In this document: positions 17,159-26,407 of the stretch, piece by piece
Numbering within the stretch: the stretch's first letter is position 1
Layout: every line of letters begins with the position of its first letter
Assembly: GCA_964486295.1 (NCBI GenBank)
Contig: CAZAMF010000003.1
Location: 185,544 to 249,543, forward strand
Length of the DNA stretch: 64,000 bases
From: CALBZG01 sp964486295
GTDB lineage: Bacteria > Bacillota > Clostridia > Peptostreptococcales > Anaerovoracaceae
Direction of reading: 5' to 3'
Notes under the pieces: model-generated
Told to the model about the DNA's origin: nothing
Seen by the model: the letters and a program-made list of their open reading frames with translations, nothing else
Database searches by the model: none
Made by a program: the position numbers and the translations under genes

Positions 17159-18286
17159 ATGATAAAAAAATTAATAAGACTAGTATTTGCTTCTGTTGGC
17201 GCTGCTGTTGGTTATGGAGTTTTTCTACTGGTTAAATACCTGATCGGATTTGCAGATGTGCCGCCGGATATCGGATTTACGGAAGGCCAGCAAATCATCG
17301 CCGCAATCATATTCGCAATTATATTCGCAATTTTATTTTTCAGACTCGTACCGACAATCAGCAAACAAAGCAAAAGAGCTGCAAAGAACATCGAAAGAGA
17401 CCTGCAGGGTGTAGCTGCAAACGAACTGGTCCTTGGCACTTTTGGATTAATCACCGGACTGATTATCGCTTTTCTCATAAGTGACATTTTTAAAGATATC
17501 AAAATATTTTTTCTGGGTACCATACTCACAATCTTCACTTATTTGATCATGGCATTTTTAGGTGTTGTCATTGCAACTAAAGCAGGTCCCGATATACCGG
17601 CACTGATGGCAGCCGGCAGCGCTAAAAAAGAAGGCAGTAAATCAAAAGGCAAGGGACAGGATGTAACGCCAAAGATATTCGACACTTCCGTAATCATTGA
17701 TGGACGCATTGCAGATATCATGAAAACCGGGTTTATTGAGGGACCGGTTGTAATCCCGGAGTTCGTTCTTGTTGAACTCAGGCACATAGCTGACTCTTCC
17801 GACAGCCTGAAGCGTAATCGCGGCCGGAGAGGACTGGATGTACTGAACCGGATACAAAGTGAATACGGTGTCGAAATATACAATACCGCGGCGGAAAAAG
17901 CCCTGGAAGAAATCCCGGAAGTGGACGTCAAACTCCTGAAATTGGCCCAGATCATGAATGGTAAAGTAGTGACCAACGACTTCAACCTGAATAAAGTCGC
18001 AGGCATAAAAGGGGTTGGAGTGTTGAACATCAATGAACTGGCCAATACTTTAAAGCCTGCTGTTTTGCCGGGTGAAGACATGACAGTATTCCTGGTTAAA
18101 GAAGGCAAGGAAAACAGGCAGGCCGTAGCATACCTGGACGACGGCACGATGATCGTCGTCGAGGATGGGGACAAATTCATCGGACAGACAACCGAAGTCC
18201 TGGTGACCAGCGTTCTTCAGACTTCGGCAGGCCGTATGATATTTGCGAAAATCAAGAAAGATAGAGACAGAGATAGAGACAAATAA
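17159..18286 (+). CDS. Membrane-anchored PIN/TRAM-domain protein (YacL-like)
   Basis: A 375-aa protein with four N-terminal membrane helices (roughly residues 5-30, 42-62, 95-112 and 118-140), a lysine-rich linker, a PIN nuclease-like domain beginning KIFDTSVIIDGRIADIM (about residue 172) with the acidic residues typical of PIN nucleases, and a C-terminal TRAM domain (from about 315). It corresponds to the YacL family of Firmicutes, presumed RNA-processing proteins without a defined substrate. It follows carD by 72 bp and precedes ispDF by 2 bp, matching the conserved neighbourhood. Weak start context (GGAGGAATCAAACAGAGATAA) but ATG 17159 gives the expected first helix. Confidence 0.9.
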   Translation: MIKKLIRLVFASVGAAVGYGVFLLVKYLIGFADVPPDIGFTEGQQIIAAIIFAIIFAILFFRLVPTISKQSKRAAKNIERDLQGVAANELVLGTFGLITGLIIAFLISDIFKDIKIFFLGTILTIFTYLIMAFLGVVIATKAGPDIPALMAAGSAKKEGSKSKGKGQDVTPKIFDTSVIIDGRIADIMKTGFIEGPVVIPEFVLVELRHIADSSDSLKRNRGRRGLDVLNRIQSEYGVEIYNTAAEKALEEIPEVDVKLLKLAQIMNGKVVTNDFNLNKVAGIKGVGVLNINELANTLKPAVLPGEDMTVFLVKEGKENRQAVAYLDDGTMIVVEDGDKFIGQTTEVLVTSVLQTSAGRMIFAKIKKDRDRDRDK

Positions 18287-18288
18287 AT

Positions 18289-19434
18289 ATGTATAACGGT
18301 AAAACAGTATCAGCAATTATTGCCGCCGCCGGTGCAGGTAAACGCATGGGCGGCGGTATTCCTAAGCAATATATTGATATCGGAGGCAAACCGATGGTGA
18401 CATGGGCAGCGGAGCCGTTCGAGAAGAGCGAATTCGTTGACCATGTTTGTGTTGTCGTAAATAGTGATTATGACGAAAGGATCCTCAGTTTTCTGGACCC
18501 TGAAACGATCCTGACGCTGGGCGGCTCCGAGAGGCAGGATTCCGTGTACAACGGATTACGATCATTGCCTGGCGATACGGATATCGTTCTGATTCATGAC
18601 GGCGCAAGACCCTATATCAAACCGGAACTGATAGAAAGGGTGCTGGCAGCCACTGCGCAGCATGGTGCTGCCATCCCGTGCGTTAAACCTAAAGATACAA
18701 TACGAACGAAAGAAAAAACGCTGAACAGAGAGGAACTCTACGCCGTTCAGACACCACAGGGGTTCGATATCGAAACTGCCCTGGAGGCCTATGAAAGCGC
18801 TTTCGATCAGGATTATTACGGAACAGATGATGCATCGCTGCTGGATAAGATCGGCAGGCAGGTTGCAATCGTACAAGGCGATTATGACAATATCAAGATC
18901 ACTGACCCGGCGGATTTGCCGGCGCCATCGACAGACAAAAGCGCATCACTTAAAATAGGGACCGGTTATGATCTGCACCGTATGGAAAGCGGGCGAAAAC
19001 TGATTTTGGCCGGAGTGGAAATTCCTCATGGAAAAGGCTTGCTTGGGCATTCCGATGCGGATGTTGTGACACACGCATTAATGGATGCGATCCTCGGAGC
19101 GCTGGCGCTGGGGGATATCGGAAAACATTTTCCGGATACGGACAGCCGATACAAGGACATTTCAAGCATGATCCTTCTTGAAGATGTCAATCGCAAAATG
19201 AAGAACGCGGGCTATGTGATCGAAAACGCTGACATTACGATTATCGCTGAGAAACCCAAACTGGCTCCCTTCATGGATGCTATGATCAAGAACCTTGCCG
19301 AAGTATTGGGAACAGAAACCGGAAGAATCAGCATCAAGGCCACCACGACGGAAGGAATAGGATTTGTGGGCAGAGAAGAGGGAATCGCTTGCCAGACGGC
19401 AGTCCTTTTGTCTGAAAAGATCCAATATAGATAG
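18289..19434 (+). CDS. ispDF: Bifunctional IspD/IspF (MEP pathway)
   Basis: Fusion of two non-consecutive enzymes of the methylerythritol phosphate isoprenoid pathway. Residues 1 to about 220 are IspD, the CTP:MEP cytidylyltransferase, with the nucleotide loop AAAGAGKRMGGGIPKQY and VLIHDGARP. From about residue 224 comes IspF, the cyclodiphosphate synthase, starting KIGTGYDLHRM with the zinc-ligand Asp/His and followed by LLGHSDADVVTHALMDA and GIGFVGREEGIACQ. Both halves look complete. Many Clostridia carry separate adjacent ispD and ispF; the fusion is more familiar in alpha- and epsilon-proteobacteria. It lies 2 bp after the PIN/TRAM gene and 18 bp before proS. Confidence 0.95.
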   Translation: MYNGKTVSAIIAAAGAGKRMGGGIPKQYIDIGGKPMVTWAAEPFEKSEFVDHVCVVVNSDYDERILSFLDPETILTLGGSERQDSVYNGLRSLPGDTDIVLIHDGARPYIKPELIERVLAATAQHGAAIPCVKPKDTIRTKEKTLNREELYAVQTPQGFDIETALEAYESAFDQDYYGTDDASLLDKIGRQVAIVQGDYDNIKITDPADLPAPSTDKSASLKIGTGYDLHRMESGRKLILAGVEIPHGKGLLGHSDADVVTHALMDAILGALALGDIGKHFPDTDSRYKDISSMILLEDVNRKMKNAGYVIENADITIIAEKPKLAPFMDAMIKNLAEVLGTETGRISIKATTTEGIGFVGREEGIACQTAVLLSEKIQYR

Positions 19435-19452
19435 TACAAGGAGAATAAAATA

Positions 19453-21186
19453 ATGAGATTATCCCAAATGCATTTAAAAACTCTTCGGGAGGTACCCACT
19501 GAAGCCGAGATCTCAAGCCATATTCTGCTCCTGAGAACCGGAATGATCAGAAAATTGGTTTCCGGCGTATACGGATTTATGCCACTGGGTCTGAGATCGG
19601 TGAAGAAAATAGAACAGATCGTCAGAGAAGAAATGGACGCGAAGGGCGGCCAGGAAATCCTGATGTCTGCAGTGCAGCCGGCTGAACTGTGGATCGAATC
19701 GGGAAGGTGGTCTGCATACGGACCTGAACTATGGAGACTGAAGGACCGCAATGGCAGGGATTTTTGCCTGGGGCCGACCCATGAAGAAATATTCACCGAC
19801 ATTGTCAGAAACGATGTAAGTTCATACAGACAACTTCCGCTCAACCTCTATCAGATCCAGACGAAGTACAGGGATGAAGCCAGACCGAGATTCGGACTGA
19901 TGCGCAGCCGGGAATTCGTCATGAAAGATAGTTATTCGTTCGACAAGGATTATGAAGGCCTGGATAAGAGCTATAACGATATGTATGACGCCTATGACAG
20001 AATCTTCACCCGCTGCGGCTTGAAATTCAGGCCGGTAGAGGCGGACACGGGAGCGATAGGGGGATCCAATTCCCATGAATTCACCGCCCTTTCGGAGGTC
20101 GGAGAATCTCAGATCGCTTATTGCGACAACTGCGAAATGGCAGCAACGGTGGAACGCGCAAAATGTGTGGATCAGCTGCCGGATAGCGAAGAGATGCTGC
20201 TGATGGAGGAGGTTTATACGCCGGGCACTAAAACTATCGAAGAGGTTGCTAATTATCTGGGCTTGCCGCAGAACAAGACCATCAAGGCTCTCCTGTTTGT
20301 CAAATATGACAGCGAAGGCAAAGAAGACGGTTATGTTGCCGCTTTCATCAGAGGCGACCGGGAACTGAACCGAATCAAATTGGTCAATGCACTGGGGATT
20401 CCAGAACATGCGCTTGAATTTGCGGATGAAAATAAAATGCAGGCTGTTACAGGCTGCGTCGGTGGATTTACAGGACCCATCGGACTTCATGACTGCACGA
20501 TCGTTGTGGACTCGGAACTGATTCAGGCAAGAAACCTCTGCGCGGGTGCATGCAAATTAGACCATCATATTAAAAATGTAAATTACGGAAGAGACTATTC
20601 GGGCGATATCATTGTCGATATAAAGACTTTGAAAGAAGGAGATCCTTGCCCGGTATGCGGCGCTCCCGTCAAGCATACCAGAGGAATTGAAGTCGGACAG
20701 ATATTCAAACTTGGTACTAAATATTCCAAATCCATGGGTGCGTATTATAAAGACGAAAATATGCAGGACCAGTTGATCGTCATGGGATGCTACGGGATCG
20801 GCGTGACCCGGACATTGGCGGCCATTGTTGAGCAGCACCACGACGATAACGGAATCATATGGCCGGTCAGTGTTGCCCCGTATCATGCCATCATCACATT
20901 GGTGGGCACGGAAGATGCGACTCAGATAGAAACAGCCGAGACTATTTACAGACGGCTTTTGGAAGCTGGAGTCGAAACGCTTTTGGATGATCGAAAAGAG
21001 CGGCCGGGAGTGAAATTCAAGGACGCGGATCTTCTGGGAATCCCGATCCGCATTACCGTTGGCCGCGGAGCGGTTAACAATATTGTTGAATATAAGCTCA
21101 GAAAAGATCCTGACAAGGTAGAAATCAATGTCGAGGAGGCCATCTGCAGAGCAATCGAAACAGTATATGAAGAGAGACGGGGATGA
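19453..21186 (+). CDS. proS: Prolyl-tRNA synthetase, bacterial type with editing domain
   Basis: Charges tRNA-Pro. The 577-aa protein has the class II core with motif 2 in RDEARPRFGLMRSREF, the bacterial INS editing insertion (about residues 225-400, which removes misattached Ala), motif 3 region GCYGIGVTRTLAAIVEQHH, and the C-terminal anticodon-binding domain (from about 470). Presence of INS identifies the long ProS1-type rather than the archaeal/eukaryote-like form. ATG 19453 is preceded by AAGGAG. It sits directly after ispDF, as in related Clostridia, and overlaps the chromate transporter gene by 4 bp. Confidence 0.97.
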   Translation: MRLSQMHLKTLREVPTEAEISSHILLLRTGMIRKLVSGVYGFMPLGLRSVKKIEQIVREEMDAKGGQEILMSAVQPAELWIESGRWSAYGPELWRLKDRNGRDFCLGPTHEEIFTDIVRNDVSSYRQLPLNLYQIQTKYRDEARPRFGLMRSREFVMKDSYSFDKDYEGLDKSYNDMYDAYDRIFTRCGLKFRPVEADTGAIGGSNSHEFTALSEVGESQIAYCDNCEMAATVERAKCVDQLPDSEEMLLMEEVYTPGTKTIEEVANYLGLPQNKTIKALLFVKYDSEGKEDGYVAAFIRGDRELNRIKLVNALGIPEHALEFADENKMQAVTGCVGGFTGPIGLHDCTIVVDSELIQARNLCAGACKLDHHIKNVNYGRDYSGDIIVDIKTLKEGDPCPVCGAPVKHTRGIEVGQIFKLGTKYSKSMGAYYKDENMQDQLIVMGCYGIGVTRTLAAIVEQHHDDNGIIWPVSVAPYHAIITLVGTEDATQIETAETIYRRLLEAGVETLLDDRKERPGVKFKDADLLGIPIRITVGRGAVNNIVEYKLRKDPDKVEINVEEAICRAIETVYEERRG

Positions 21187-21734
21187 AAATTCTTTGGCAG
21201 CTTTTTATCAGTTTCTTTAAAATAGGCCTTTTCACTATTGGTGGGGGGATGGCGATGCTGCCGTTCATCTACAGGGTAGTAGTGGATGAAAAAAATTGGC
21301 TTTCAGAACAGGAAATGACGGATTGCATTGCTGTATCACAAACATTGCCCGGCGTTATAGCGATCAATTCCGCAACCTATGTGGGGACCAGAAAAGCCGG
21401 ACTGCCTGGTGCTTTAGCCGCATCAGCCGGTGTTATACTTCCTTCGTTCACGCTGATCATACTGGTGGTTTCGTTTCTTGGGGCTGTTGGAGACAACCGG
21501 TATATAGATGGAGCCATGACTGCCATCAAAGCCGCGTCCTGCGGACTGATCCTGTATGCAGCTTATCGATTAGGCAGACAGATCACACCGGGATGGTTCC
21601 CCATAAGCCTGGCTCTGCTCAGTTTTATTCTCACTGCAGGTTTAGGGATTTCGGCGGTTTGGGCAGTGCTTGCCGGTATTTTTGCCGGTTGGATCTACTG
21701 CTTTTTTGCTAAAAAGAAAGCAGCGAAGCAATGA
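21183..21734 (+). CDS. Chromate transporter family membrane protein, first half-size unit
   Basis: A 183-aa half-size CHR-family protein with about five membrane helices and the family signatures FKIGLFTIGGGMAMLPF near the N-terminus and VSQTLPGVIAINSATYVG. Half-size CHR proteins work as pairs encoded by adjacent genes; here it overlaps proS by 4 bp and the second unit by 4 bp (ATGA), implying translational coupling. Chromate export is the family name; physiological substrate (an oxyanion such as sulfate or chromate) is not shown. Its place between proS and the Nudix gene is not part of the core conserved cluster. Confidence 0.88.
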   Translation: MKILWQLFISFFKIGLFTIGGGMAMLPFIYRVVVDEKNWLSEQEMTDCIAVSQTLPGVIAINSATYVGTRKAGLPGALAASAGVILPSFTLIILVVSFLGAVGDNRYIDGAMTAIKAASCGLILYAAYRLGRQITPGWFPISLALLSFILTAGLGISAVWAVLAGIFAGWIYCFFAKKKAAKQ

Positions 21735-22300
21735 TTTATTATTCTCTCTTTCTGATATTTTTCAAAACCGGTTTGTTCGGTTTTGGCGGCGGATATGCTA
21801 TGCTTCCGTTGATATTTCAAAGCGTTCAGGAATTCGGGATCATGTCGGAAAAAGAATTCTCCGACTTGGTGGCACTGTCGCAAATTACACCGGGCCCTAT
21901 TGCGGTCAACGCGGCCACCTATGTGGGCTTCAACTATGCCGGACTTCCGGGAGCCGCAATAGCGACTTTGAGTGTCACACTGCCCTCGTTTATCATCATG
22001 ATGGCGGTAGCCGGATTCATTGAAAAATTCAATCAGAGTTTTCTGATCAGAAGCGCTTTTATAGGGATCAGGCCGGTTACTGCCGGACTAATCGCCTCGG
22101 CCGCGGTGATGGTGGCTCAAACGTCGTTATTTAATACAGCATTGTTTTCAATGGACTTTTTTACAAAAATCGGATCCAATATCAATATCGTTCCATGCAT
22201 CATTTGTGTAGCTTCCATAATACTGATAGGCAAATTTAAATTGAGCCCCATCGTAATAACTCTGGCGATGGGGGTGATAGGAGCGTTACTATGTGGATAG
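21731..22300 (+). CDS. Chromate transporter family membrane protein, second half-size unit
   Basis: A 189-aa partner of the preceding gene with the same CHR signature repeated (FKTGLFGFGGGYAMLPL, LSQITPGPIAVNAATYVG) and about five to six helices. The two units together reproduce a full-length ChrA. It starts in an ATGA overlap and ends 10 bp inside the Nudix gene, so the whole stretch proS-chr-chr-nudix is tightly packed. The substrate is unproven. Confidence 0.88.
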   Translation: MIYYSLFLIFFKTGLFGFGGGYAMLPLIFQSVQEFGIMSEKEFSDLVALSQITPGPIAVNAATYVGFNYAGLPGAAIATLSVTLPSFIIMMAVAGFIEKFNQSFLIRSAFIGIRPVTAGLIASAAVMVAQTSLFNTALFSMDFFTKIGSNINIVPCIICVASIILIGKFKLSPIVITLAMGVIGALLCG

Positions 22301-22746
22301 GCGGCAGTAGGGTAGTAATTCTGAATGATGAAAAGCAAGTCCTGATGCTTAGACATCATCAGGATGATAAAGATATCTGGCTTGTACCCGGCGGAGCAAT
22401 CGAACCCGATGAAAACTCAGCGGAGGCGGCTGTGAGAGAGGTGAAAGAAGAGACTGGACTGGATGTGGCGATTGAAGGTCTGATCTGGCATGTAGAAGAG
22501 GTCTCTGAAAAACGCGGACAACGATTTGTGAACTTCTTTCTGGCCAGAATTACCGGAGGTGAACTCAATCTGGGAGAAGACCCGGAACGAATTGAAGAAG
22601 GTCAGGTCATGTGTGAAATCAGGTTCGTTTCAAAAGACGAAATGCAGAATCTTTCGGTTCTTTATCCCGAGTATCTGAAGGATGAATTGTGGACATTCCT
22701 TGATCAGGGCGCGTCTGCTGACAACATTTATAAAATAAGAAAGTAG
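22291..22746 (+). CDS. Nudix hydrolase
   Basis: A 151-aa Nudix protein that would hydrolyse a nucleoside diphosphate linked to another group. The full Nudix box is seen at about residues 36-58: Gly of GGAIEPDE, then REVKEETGL, matching G-x5-E-x7-R-E-x2-E-E-x-G-U. The N-terminus is short and begins directly with strand MWIGGSRVVILNDEK. The start overlaps the upstream transporter gene by 10 bp. Substrate cannot be told from sequence; an NTP-cleaning or housecleaning role is typical. The stop is 10 bp before the cyclophilin start. Confidence 0.9.
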   Translation: MWIGGSRVVILNDEKQVLMLRHHQDDKDIWLVPGGAIEPDENSAEAAVREVKEETGLDVAIEGLIWHVEEVSEKRGQRFVNFFLARITGGELNLGEDPERIEEGQVMCEIRFVSKDEMQNLSVLYPEYLKDELWTFLDQGASADNIYKIRK

Positions 22747-22756
22747 AGGGTTGAAT

Positions 22757-23239
22757 ATGACAAATATTATAATCGAAATGGAAAACGGCGGAGCGATGAA
22801 AGGGGAATTATATCCTGAAATCGCCCCGGAAACAGTAGCAAATTTTATTAAGCTTGCAAAAGAAGGCTTTTATGATGGCCTGACTTTCCACCGGGTGATC
22901 CCGGGGTTCATGATCCAGGGGGGCTGCCCTGTGGGAAACGGAACCGGAGGACCGGGGTATTCGATCAAAGGAGAATTTAGAAAAAATGGATTTGAAAACA
23001 ATCTGTGCCATGACAGGGGCGTTATGAGTATGGCTAGAACCTCAAATCCGAATTCCGCAGGCTCCCAATTTTTCATCATGACATCAAAATCCCCACATTT
23101 GGATGGCGAGTATGCGGCCTTTGGAAAGATCGTCGAAGGCCTCGATATTGCGGATGAAATCGTAAATACCAAGAGGGATTATGCCGACAAACCCATCGAA
23201 CCTCAGCGTATGAAAAAAGTCACAATTGTAGAAGATTAG
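22757..23239 (+). CDS. ppiB: Cyclophilin-type peptidyl-prolyl cis-trans isomerase
   Basis: Cytoplasmic cyclophilin, 160 aa, catalysing proline isomerisation during folding. The active-site strand FHRVIPGFMIQGG carries the catalytic Arg; further family blocks are MARTSNPNSAGSQFFI and HLDGEYAAFGKIVEG. There is no signal peptide. ATG 22757 follows AGAGGG at suitable spacing; the in-frame TTG 6 bases earlier is less likely. It ends the long carD-ppiB gene run, followed by a strong terminator. Confidence 0.94.
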   Translation: MTNIIIEMENGGAMKGELYPEIAPETVANFIKLAKEGFYDGLTFHRVIPGFMIQGGCPVGNGTGGPGYSIKGEFRKNGFENNLCHDRGVMSMARTSNPNSAGSQFFIMTSKSPHLDGEYAAFGKIVEGLDIADEIVNTKRDYADKPIEPQRMKKVTIVED

Positions 23240-23292
23240 ACTCGAAAACCGCAAATTAGTACATTAAATTTGTGACCGAATAACAAGCGAGT

Positions 23293-23337
23293 AAATGCTC
23301 AAAACGTTGATTATGCAACATTTTTGAGCATTTTTTA
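23293..23337 (+). terminator. Intrinsic terminator after ppiB
   Basis: Long A/T-rich stem: AAATGCTCAAAA with TTTTGAGCATTT, extended inside by GTTG/CAAC, followed by a T6 run (23331-23336). Confidence 0.9.
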
Positions 23338-23370
23338 TGTGTAGATTCTGTGAAAAATTCCTTAAAAAGG

Positions 23371-23399
23371 TTGACATAATAATCGCAATAAGGTAGCCT
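23371..23399 (+). promoter_or_regulatory. Promoter of M23 peptidase gene
   Basis: Perfect TTGACA (23371-23376), 17-bp spacer and a weak -10 TAGCCT (23394-23399); about 60 bp before the start codon. Confidence 0.5.
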
Positions 23400-23457
23400 A
23401 TACAAAAGCTGGTCGGAAAAAGCGGGTTTCAAAATTTCCGAGAGAGCGAGGTAAAAT

Positions 23458-24450
23458 ATGAAAAAACGAATTTCGGCTGCGATCTTAGCAGTACTATTTG
23501 TTACATTATGCGTATCCCCGGTTTACACATTGGGTATGCAAACCGATGAACAATCGGGCACATTGACAGCAGGCTACGAAAAGAAACTTGAAAAAGTACA
23601 ATATGGCACAGAGTATCAGTACAGTGAAGAAGTAACAGAAGGAGTCAGCGCCCTGATCAGCGCGGGCAGCAACGGACTTGTCGAAAAAGTGGATTATGTA
23701 GTCAGAAAGAACGGCATCCCGGTGACGTCGAGAGAAATAGCGGTGATGACGATCAAAGAACCTGTAAAGCAGGTTATATTAATGGGGACGGCAAAACAGG
23801 CCGCCTATGCTGCGGGTAACGATCAGGAATCCGCAGGCCACACGAGCTGCGTCACTTATGAGGGGCCGGTTCAGGAAGGCACGGGGAGTTTTATAACCCC
23901 TCTTGCAGGATACAAACTGGGGTCGCCATACGGAATGCGAAATGGCAGAATGCATTTCGGTGTAGATCTTCTGGCACCGTCAGGCACGGATATTCTGGCG
24001 GCTGATACCGGAACTGTTGTTTTTACAGGGTATAGAAACTCGTACGGTCTTTTGGTTGTAGTCGATCACGGAAACGGATTCAGTACCTATTATGCCCACT
24101 GCAGCGCTGTATCTGTCAATGTTGGTGATAACGTCCAGAAAGGCATGAAAATAGCGGATGTAGGCAGAACCGGCAATGCCACCGGCACGCATGTCCATTT
24201 TGAAATCAGATCAAATGACATTTGCATGAATCCGGCATCGTATATATCCATATCAGGAAAAGCAGCCAGCGTAAGCAATGAAACGGAAGTTCCAATCCCG
24301 GCAGCAGTAACGCAAGCCGCCGTAACGCCGGAAGCGCTAAGCCAGACGCAGTTGCTACAGCCAGAAAACCCGCAGGAACCGATAACTCCGGAGGCCATAT
24401 CTCAGGAGACACCATCGGTGACGACCGAAGCTCTTGATAATGCAGAATAA
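23458..24450 (+). CDS. Secreted G5-domain M23 (lysostaphin-type) metallopeptidase
   Basis: A 330-aa exported cell-wall endopeptidase. A signal peptide spans about residues 1-25 (KKR, hydrophobic core, cleavage near SPVYT-LG). A G5 domain follows (about 35-110, with GVSALISAGSNGLVEKVDY), then the M23 zinc peptidase (about 155-260) with ligands in MHFGVDLLAP and GTHVHFEIR; these domains often cleave peptidoglycan cross-links. The tail from about 275 is Pro/Thr/Glu/Gln-rich with near-repeats TPEALSQ and TPEAISQ and no anchor. It is a single-gene unit with its own promoter and terminator, inserted between the proS run and cysS. Confidence 0.93.
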   Translation: MKKRISAAILAVLFVTLCVSPVYTLGMQTDEQSGTLTAGYEKKLEKVQYGTEYQYSEEVTEGVSALISAGSNGLVEKVDYVVRKNGIPVTSREIAVMTIKEPVKQVILMGTAKQAAYAAGNDQESAGHTSCVTYEGPVQEGTGSFITPLAGYKLGSPYGMRNGRMHFGVDLLAPSGTDILAADTGTVVFTGYRNSYGLLVVVDHGNGFSTYYAHCSAVSVNVGDNVQKGMKIADVGRTGNATGTHVHFEIRSNDICMNPASYISISGKAASVSNETEVPIPAAVTQAAVTPEALSQTQLLQPENPQEPITPEAISQETPSVTTEALDNAE

Positions 24451-24466
24451 TAGTAGTATAATATTT

Positions 24467-24497
24467 GGCAGGCCTAAAACGCCTGCCTTTTGTTTTT
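24467..24497 (+). terminator. Intrinsic terminator after M23 peptidase
   Basis: Perfect 7-bp stem GGCAGGC/GCCTGCC (24467-24473, 24481-24487), 7-nt loop, then TTTTGTTTTT. Confidence 0.9.
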
Positions 24498-24585
24498 CAG
24501 GGCCTGCTTACCGAAGGAATTGATAAAACTGCCAGCAAAGGGGTATAACTGAACTATGCCTGATGAGCTGAGGATGGAGAGAAAA

Positions 24586-25983
24586 ATGAAAATATATAAT
24601 ACGCTGAACAGAAAAAAAGAAGAGTTTGTTCCCATAGATAAAAATGAAGTCAGGATATATGTATGCGGTCCAACTGTTTACAATTTCTTTCATATTGGGA
24701 ACGCAAGACCTTTTGTTGTTTTTGACACATTGCGCCGATATATGGAATATAGGGGATTCTCCGTCAGATTCGTCCAGAACTTTACGGATGTTGATGATAA
24801 AATTATTAACAGAGCCAGAGAAGAAGGTATATCCGCTTCCGAGGTCAGCGAAAAATATATTGAAGAATATTATAGAGATGCTGCCGCTCTCAATGTCAAA
24901 AAGGCGACAGTACATCCTAAGGTCACCGAAAACATCAACGAAATCATCAATTTCGTCAAAGGTCTGGTAGACAAAGGCTATGCATATGTAGTGAACGGCG
25001 ATGTGTATTATAATACGAGAATGTTCAAGGACTATGGCAAGCTTTCGGGTCAGAACATTGATGATCTTGAATCCGGCGCCCGCATTGAAGTCGGCGATAT
25101 CAAACGCGATCCGCTGGACTTCGCCCTTTGGAAAGCGAGAAAATCCGAGGATGAAATCGCCTGGGAATCTCCTTGGGGTATGGGACGGCCCGGCTGGCAC
25201 ATCGAGTGTTCCACTATGTCAAAACGTTATCTTGGAGATACAATCGATATTCATGCCGGCGGGCAGGATCTGATATTTCCTCATCATGAAAATGAGATTG
25301 CCCAGTCGGAAGCGCTCAGCGGCGTGCCGTTTGCAAATTACTGGCTTCACAATGGATATATTACCATCGACAACGAAAAAATGAGCAAATCGAAAGGTAA
25401 TTTCTTTACGGTCAGAGACATTTTAAAAGAATATGACGGTGAGGTTATGAGATTTTTTCTACTTTCCGGTCATTACAGGAACCCGATCAATTTCAGCGAT
25501 GCGCTTATGGAGCAGGCGAAAAACAGCCTGAGCAGGCTTCAAAACGCAAAGGCAAATCTCAAACATCTGTCGGTCAACGGCACGGATCAGATCACTGAAG
25601 AAGAGAAAAAAGCCTATGACGGGATTCTGGCATATAAAGATAGATTTATCGAGGCTATGGATGACGATTTGAATACAGCAGATGCCATCACGGCTGTGTT
25701 TGAAATGATTACCGCCATCAACACCACGGTGATCAATGGCTCCAGCAAAGAGTTCGCCTTGAAATGTATGGATCTCCTGCAGGAACTTTGCGATGTCCTG
25801 GGTTTGCTGCAAAATGAATCCCAAGGCGACGTTGATCCGGAATTGCAGGTTTTGGTGGATCAAAGGCAGGAAGCCCGTAAGAACAAAGACTTCAAGAGAG
25901 CCGATGAGATCAGGGACATACTGAAATCAAAGGGCATTACGCTGAAAGATACTCCTCAGGGCGTACAAATCATTAAGGAGTGA
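24586..25983 (+). CDS. cysS: Cysteinyl-tRNA synthetase
   Basis: Class I synthetase charging tRNA-Cys, 465 aa. The HIGH motif is in FFHIGNARPF after the zinc-binding Cys of YVCGPTVYN; further zinc ligands are in HIECSTM and PHHENEIAQSE, and the KMSKS loop is KMSKSKGN. The ATG at 24586 with GGAGA 5 nt upstream gives the usual N-terminus MKIYNTL; an in-frame ATG 30 bases earlier lacks a ribosome site. It heads the cluster cysS-mrnC-thyA-folA-rlmB-sigH, whose cysS-mrnC and rlmB-sigH parts are highly conserved in Firmicutes. Confidence 0.97.
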   Translation: MKIYNTLNRKKEEFVPIDKNEVRIYVCGPTVYNFFHIGNARPFVVFDTLRRYMEYRGFSVRFVQNFTDVDDKIINRAREEGISASEVSEKYIEEYYRDAAALNVKKATVHPKVTENINEIINFVKGLVDKGYAYVVNGDVYYNTRMFKDYGKLSGQNIDDLESGARIEVGDIKRDPLDFALWKARKSEDEIAWESPWGMGRPGWHIECSTMSKRYLGDTIDIHAGGQDLIFPHHENEIAQSEALSGVPFANYWLHNGYITIDNEKMSKSKGNFFTVRDILKEYDGEVMRFFLLSGHYRNPINFSDALMEQAKNSLSRLQNAKANLKHLSVNGTDQITEEEKKAYDGILAYKDRFIEAMDDDLNTADAITAVFEMITAINTTVINGSSKEFALKCMDLLQELCDVLGLLQNESQGDVDPELQVLVDQRQEARKNKDFKRADEIRDILKSKGITLKDTPQGVQIIKE

Positions 25984-26023
25984 GATAGCGGTATGATCAA
26001 TCGGAACACAAGAGCGTAAAGGT

Positions 26024-26407
26024 ATGAAAAATTTGAACACAACGGCGCTTGCCTACATGGGGGATGCCGTATACGAACTCTACATCAGGCGACATGTCCT
26101 TGAATCAGGGCGCTCGAATGTGGATATACTGCACAAAACAGCAGTTAAATATGTCAGAGCCGAGGCTCAGTCCACGGCTCTGAAAAAGATTTTTGACGAT
26201 CTTTCGGAGGAGGAGCAGGCTCTTGTGAAAAGGGCCCGCAACCGGAAAATCGTATCCAAACCCAAAAATGCAGATCCGGTCACCTATAAATATGCGACAG
26301 CGTTTGAAGCACTGGTAGGGGAGCTGTTTCTATCAGGAAAAAGGGAACGGCTGGAAGAAGTCATCAGAAGAGCAATTGCCATAATAGATAGTGAGGGCGA
26401 TCAATGA
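26024..26407 (+). CDS. mrnC: Mini-ribonuclease III
   Basis: A 127-aa RNase III catalytic domain without a dsRNA-binding domain, the enzyme that matures 23S rRNA ends in Gram-positives. The signature is LAYMGDAVYELYIRRH near the N-terminus and the second acidic patch ATAFEALVGELFLSG near residue 95. Length is typical. It lies 40 bp after cysS, its usual partner, and overlaps thyA by 4 bp. The start ATG 26024 has only a weak upstream site (GCGTAAAGGT). Confidence 0.95.
   Translation: MKNLNTTALAYMGDAVYELYIRRHVLESGRSNVDILHKTAVKYVRAEAQSTALKKIFDDLSEEEQALVKRARNRKIVSKPKNADPVTYKYATAFEALVGELFLSGKRERLEEVIRRAIAIIDSEGDQ

Noticed and set aside
21183..24450. Transferred island between proS and cysS
   Set aside because: The chromate, Nudix, cyclophilin and M23 genes interrupt the conserved cluster, but there are no flanking repeats, integrase, or clear composition change.
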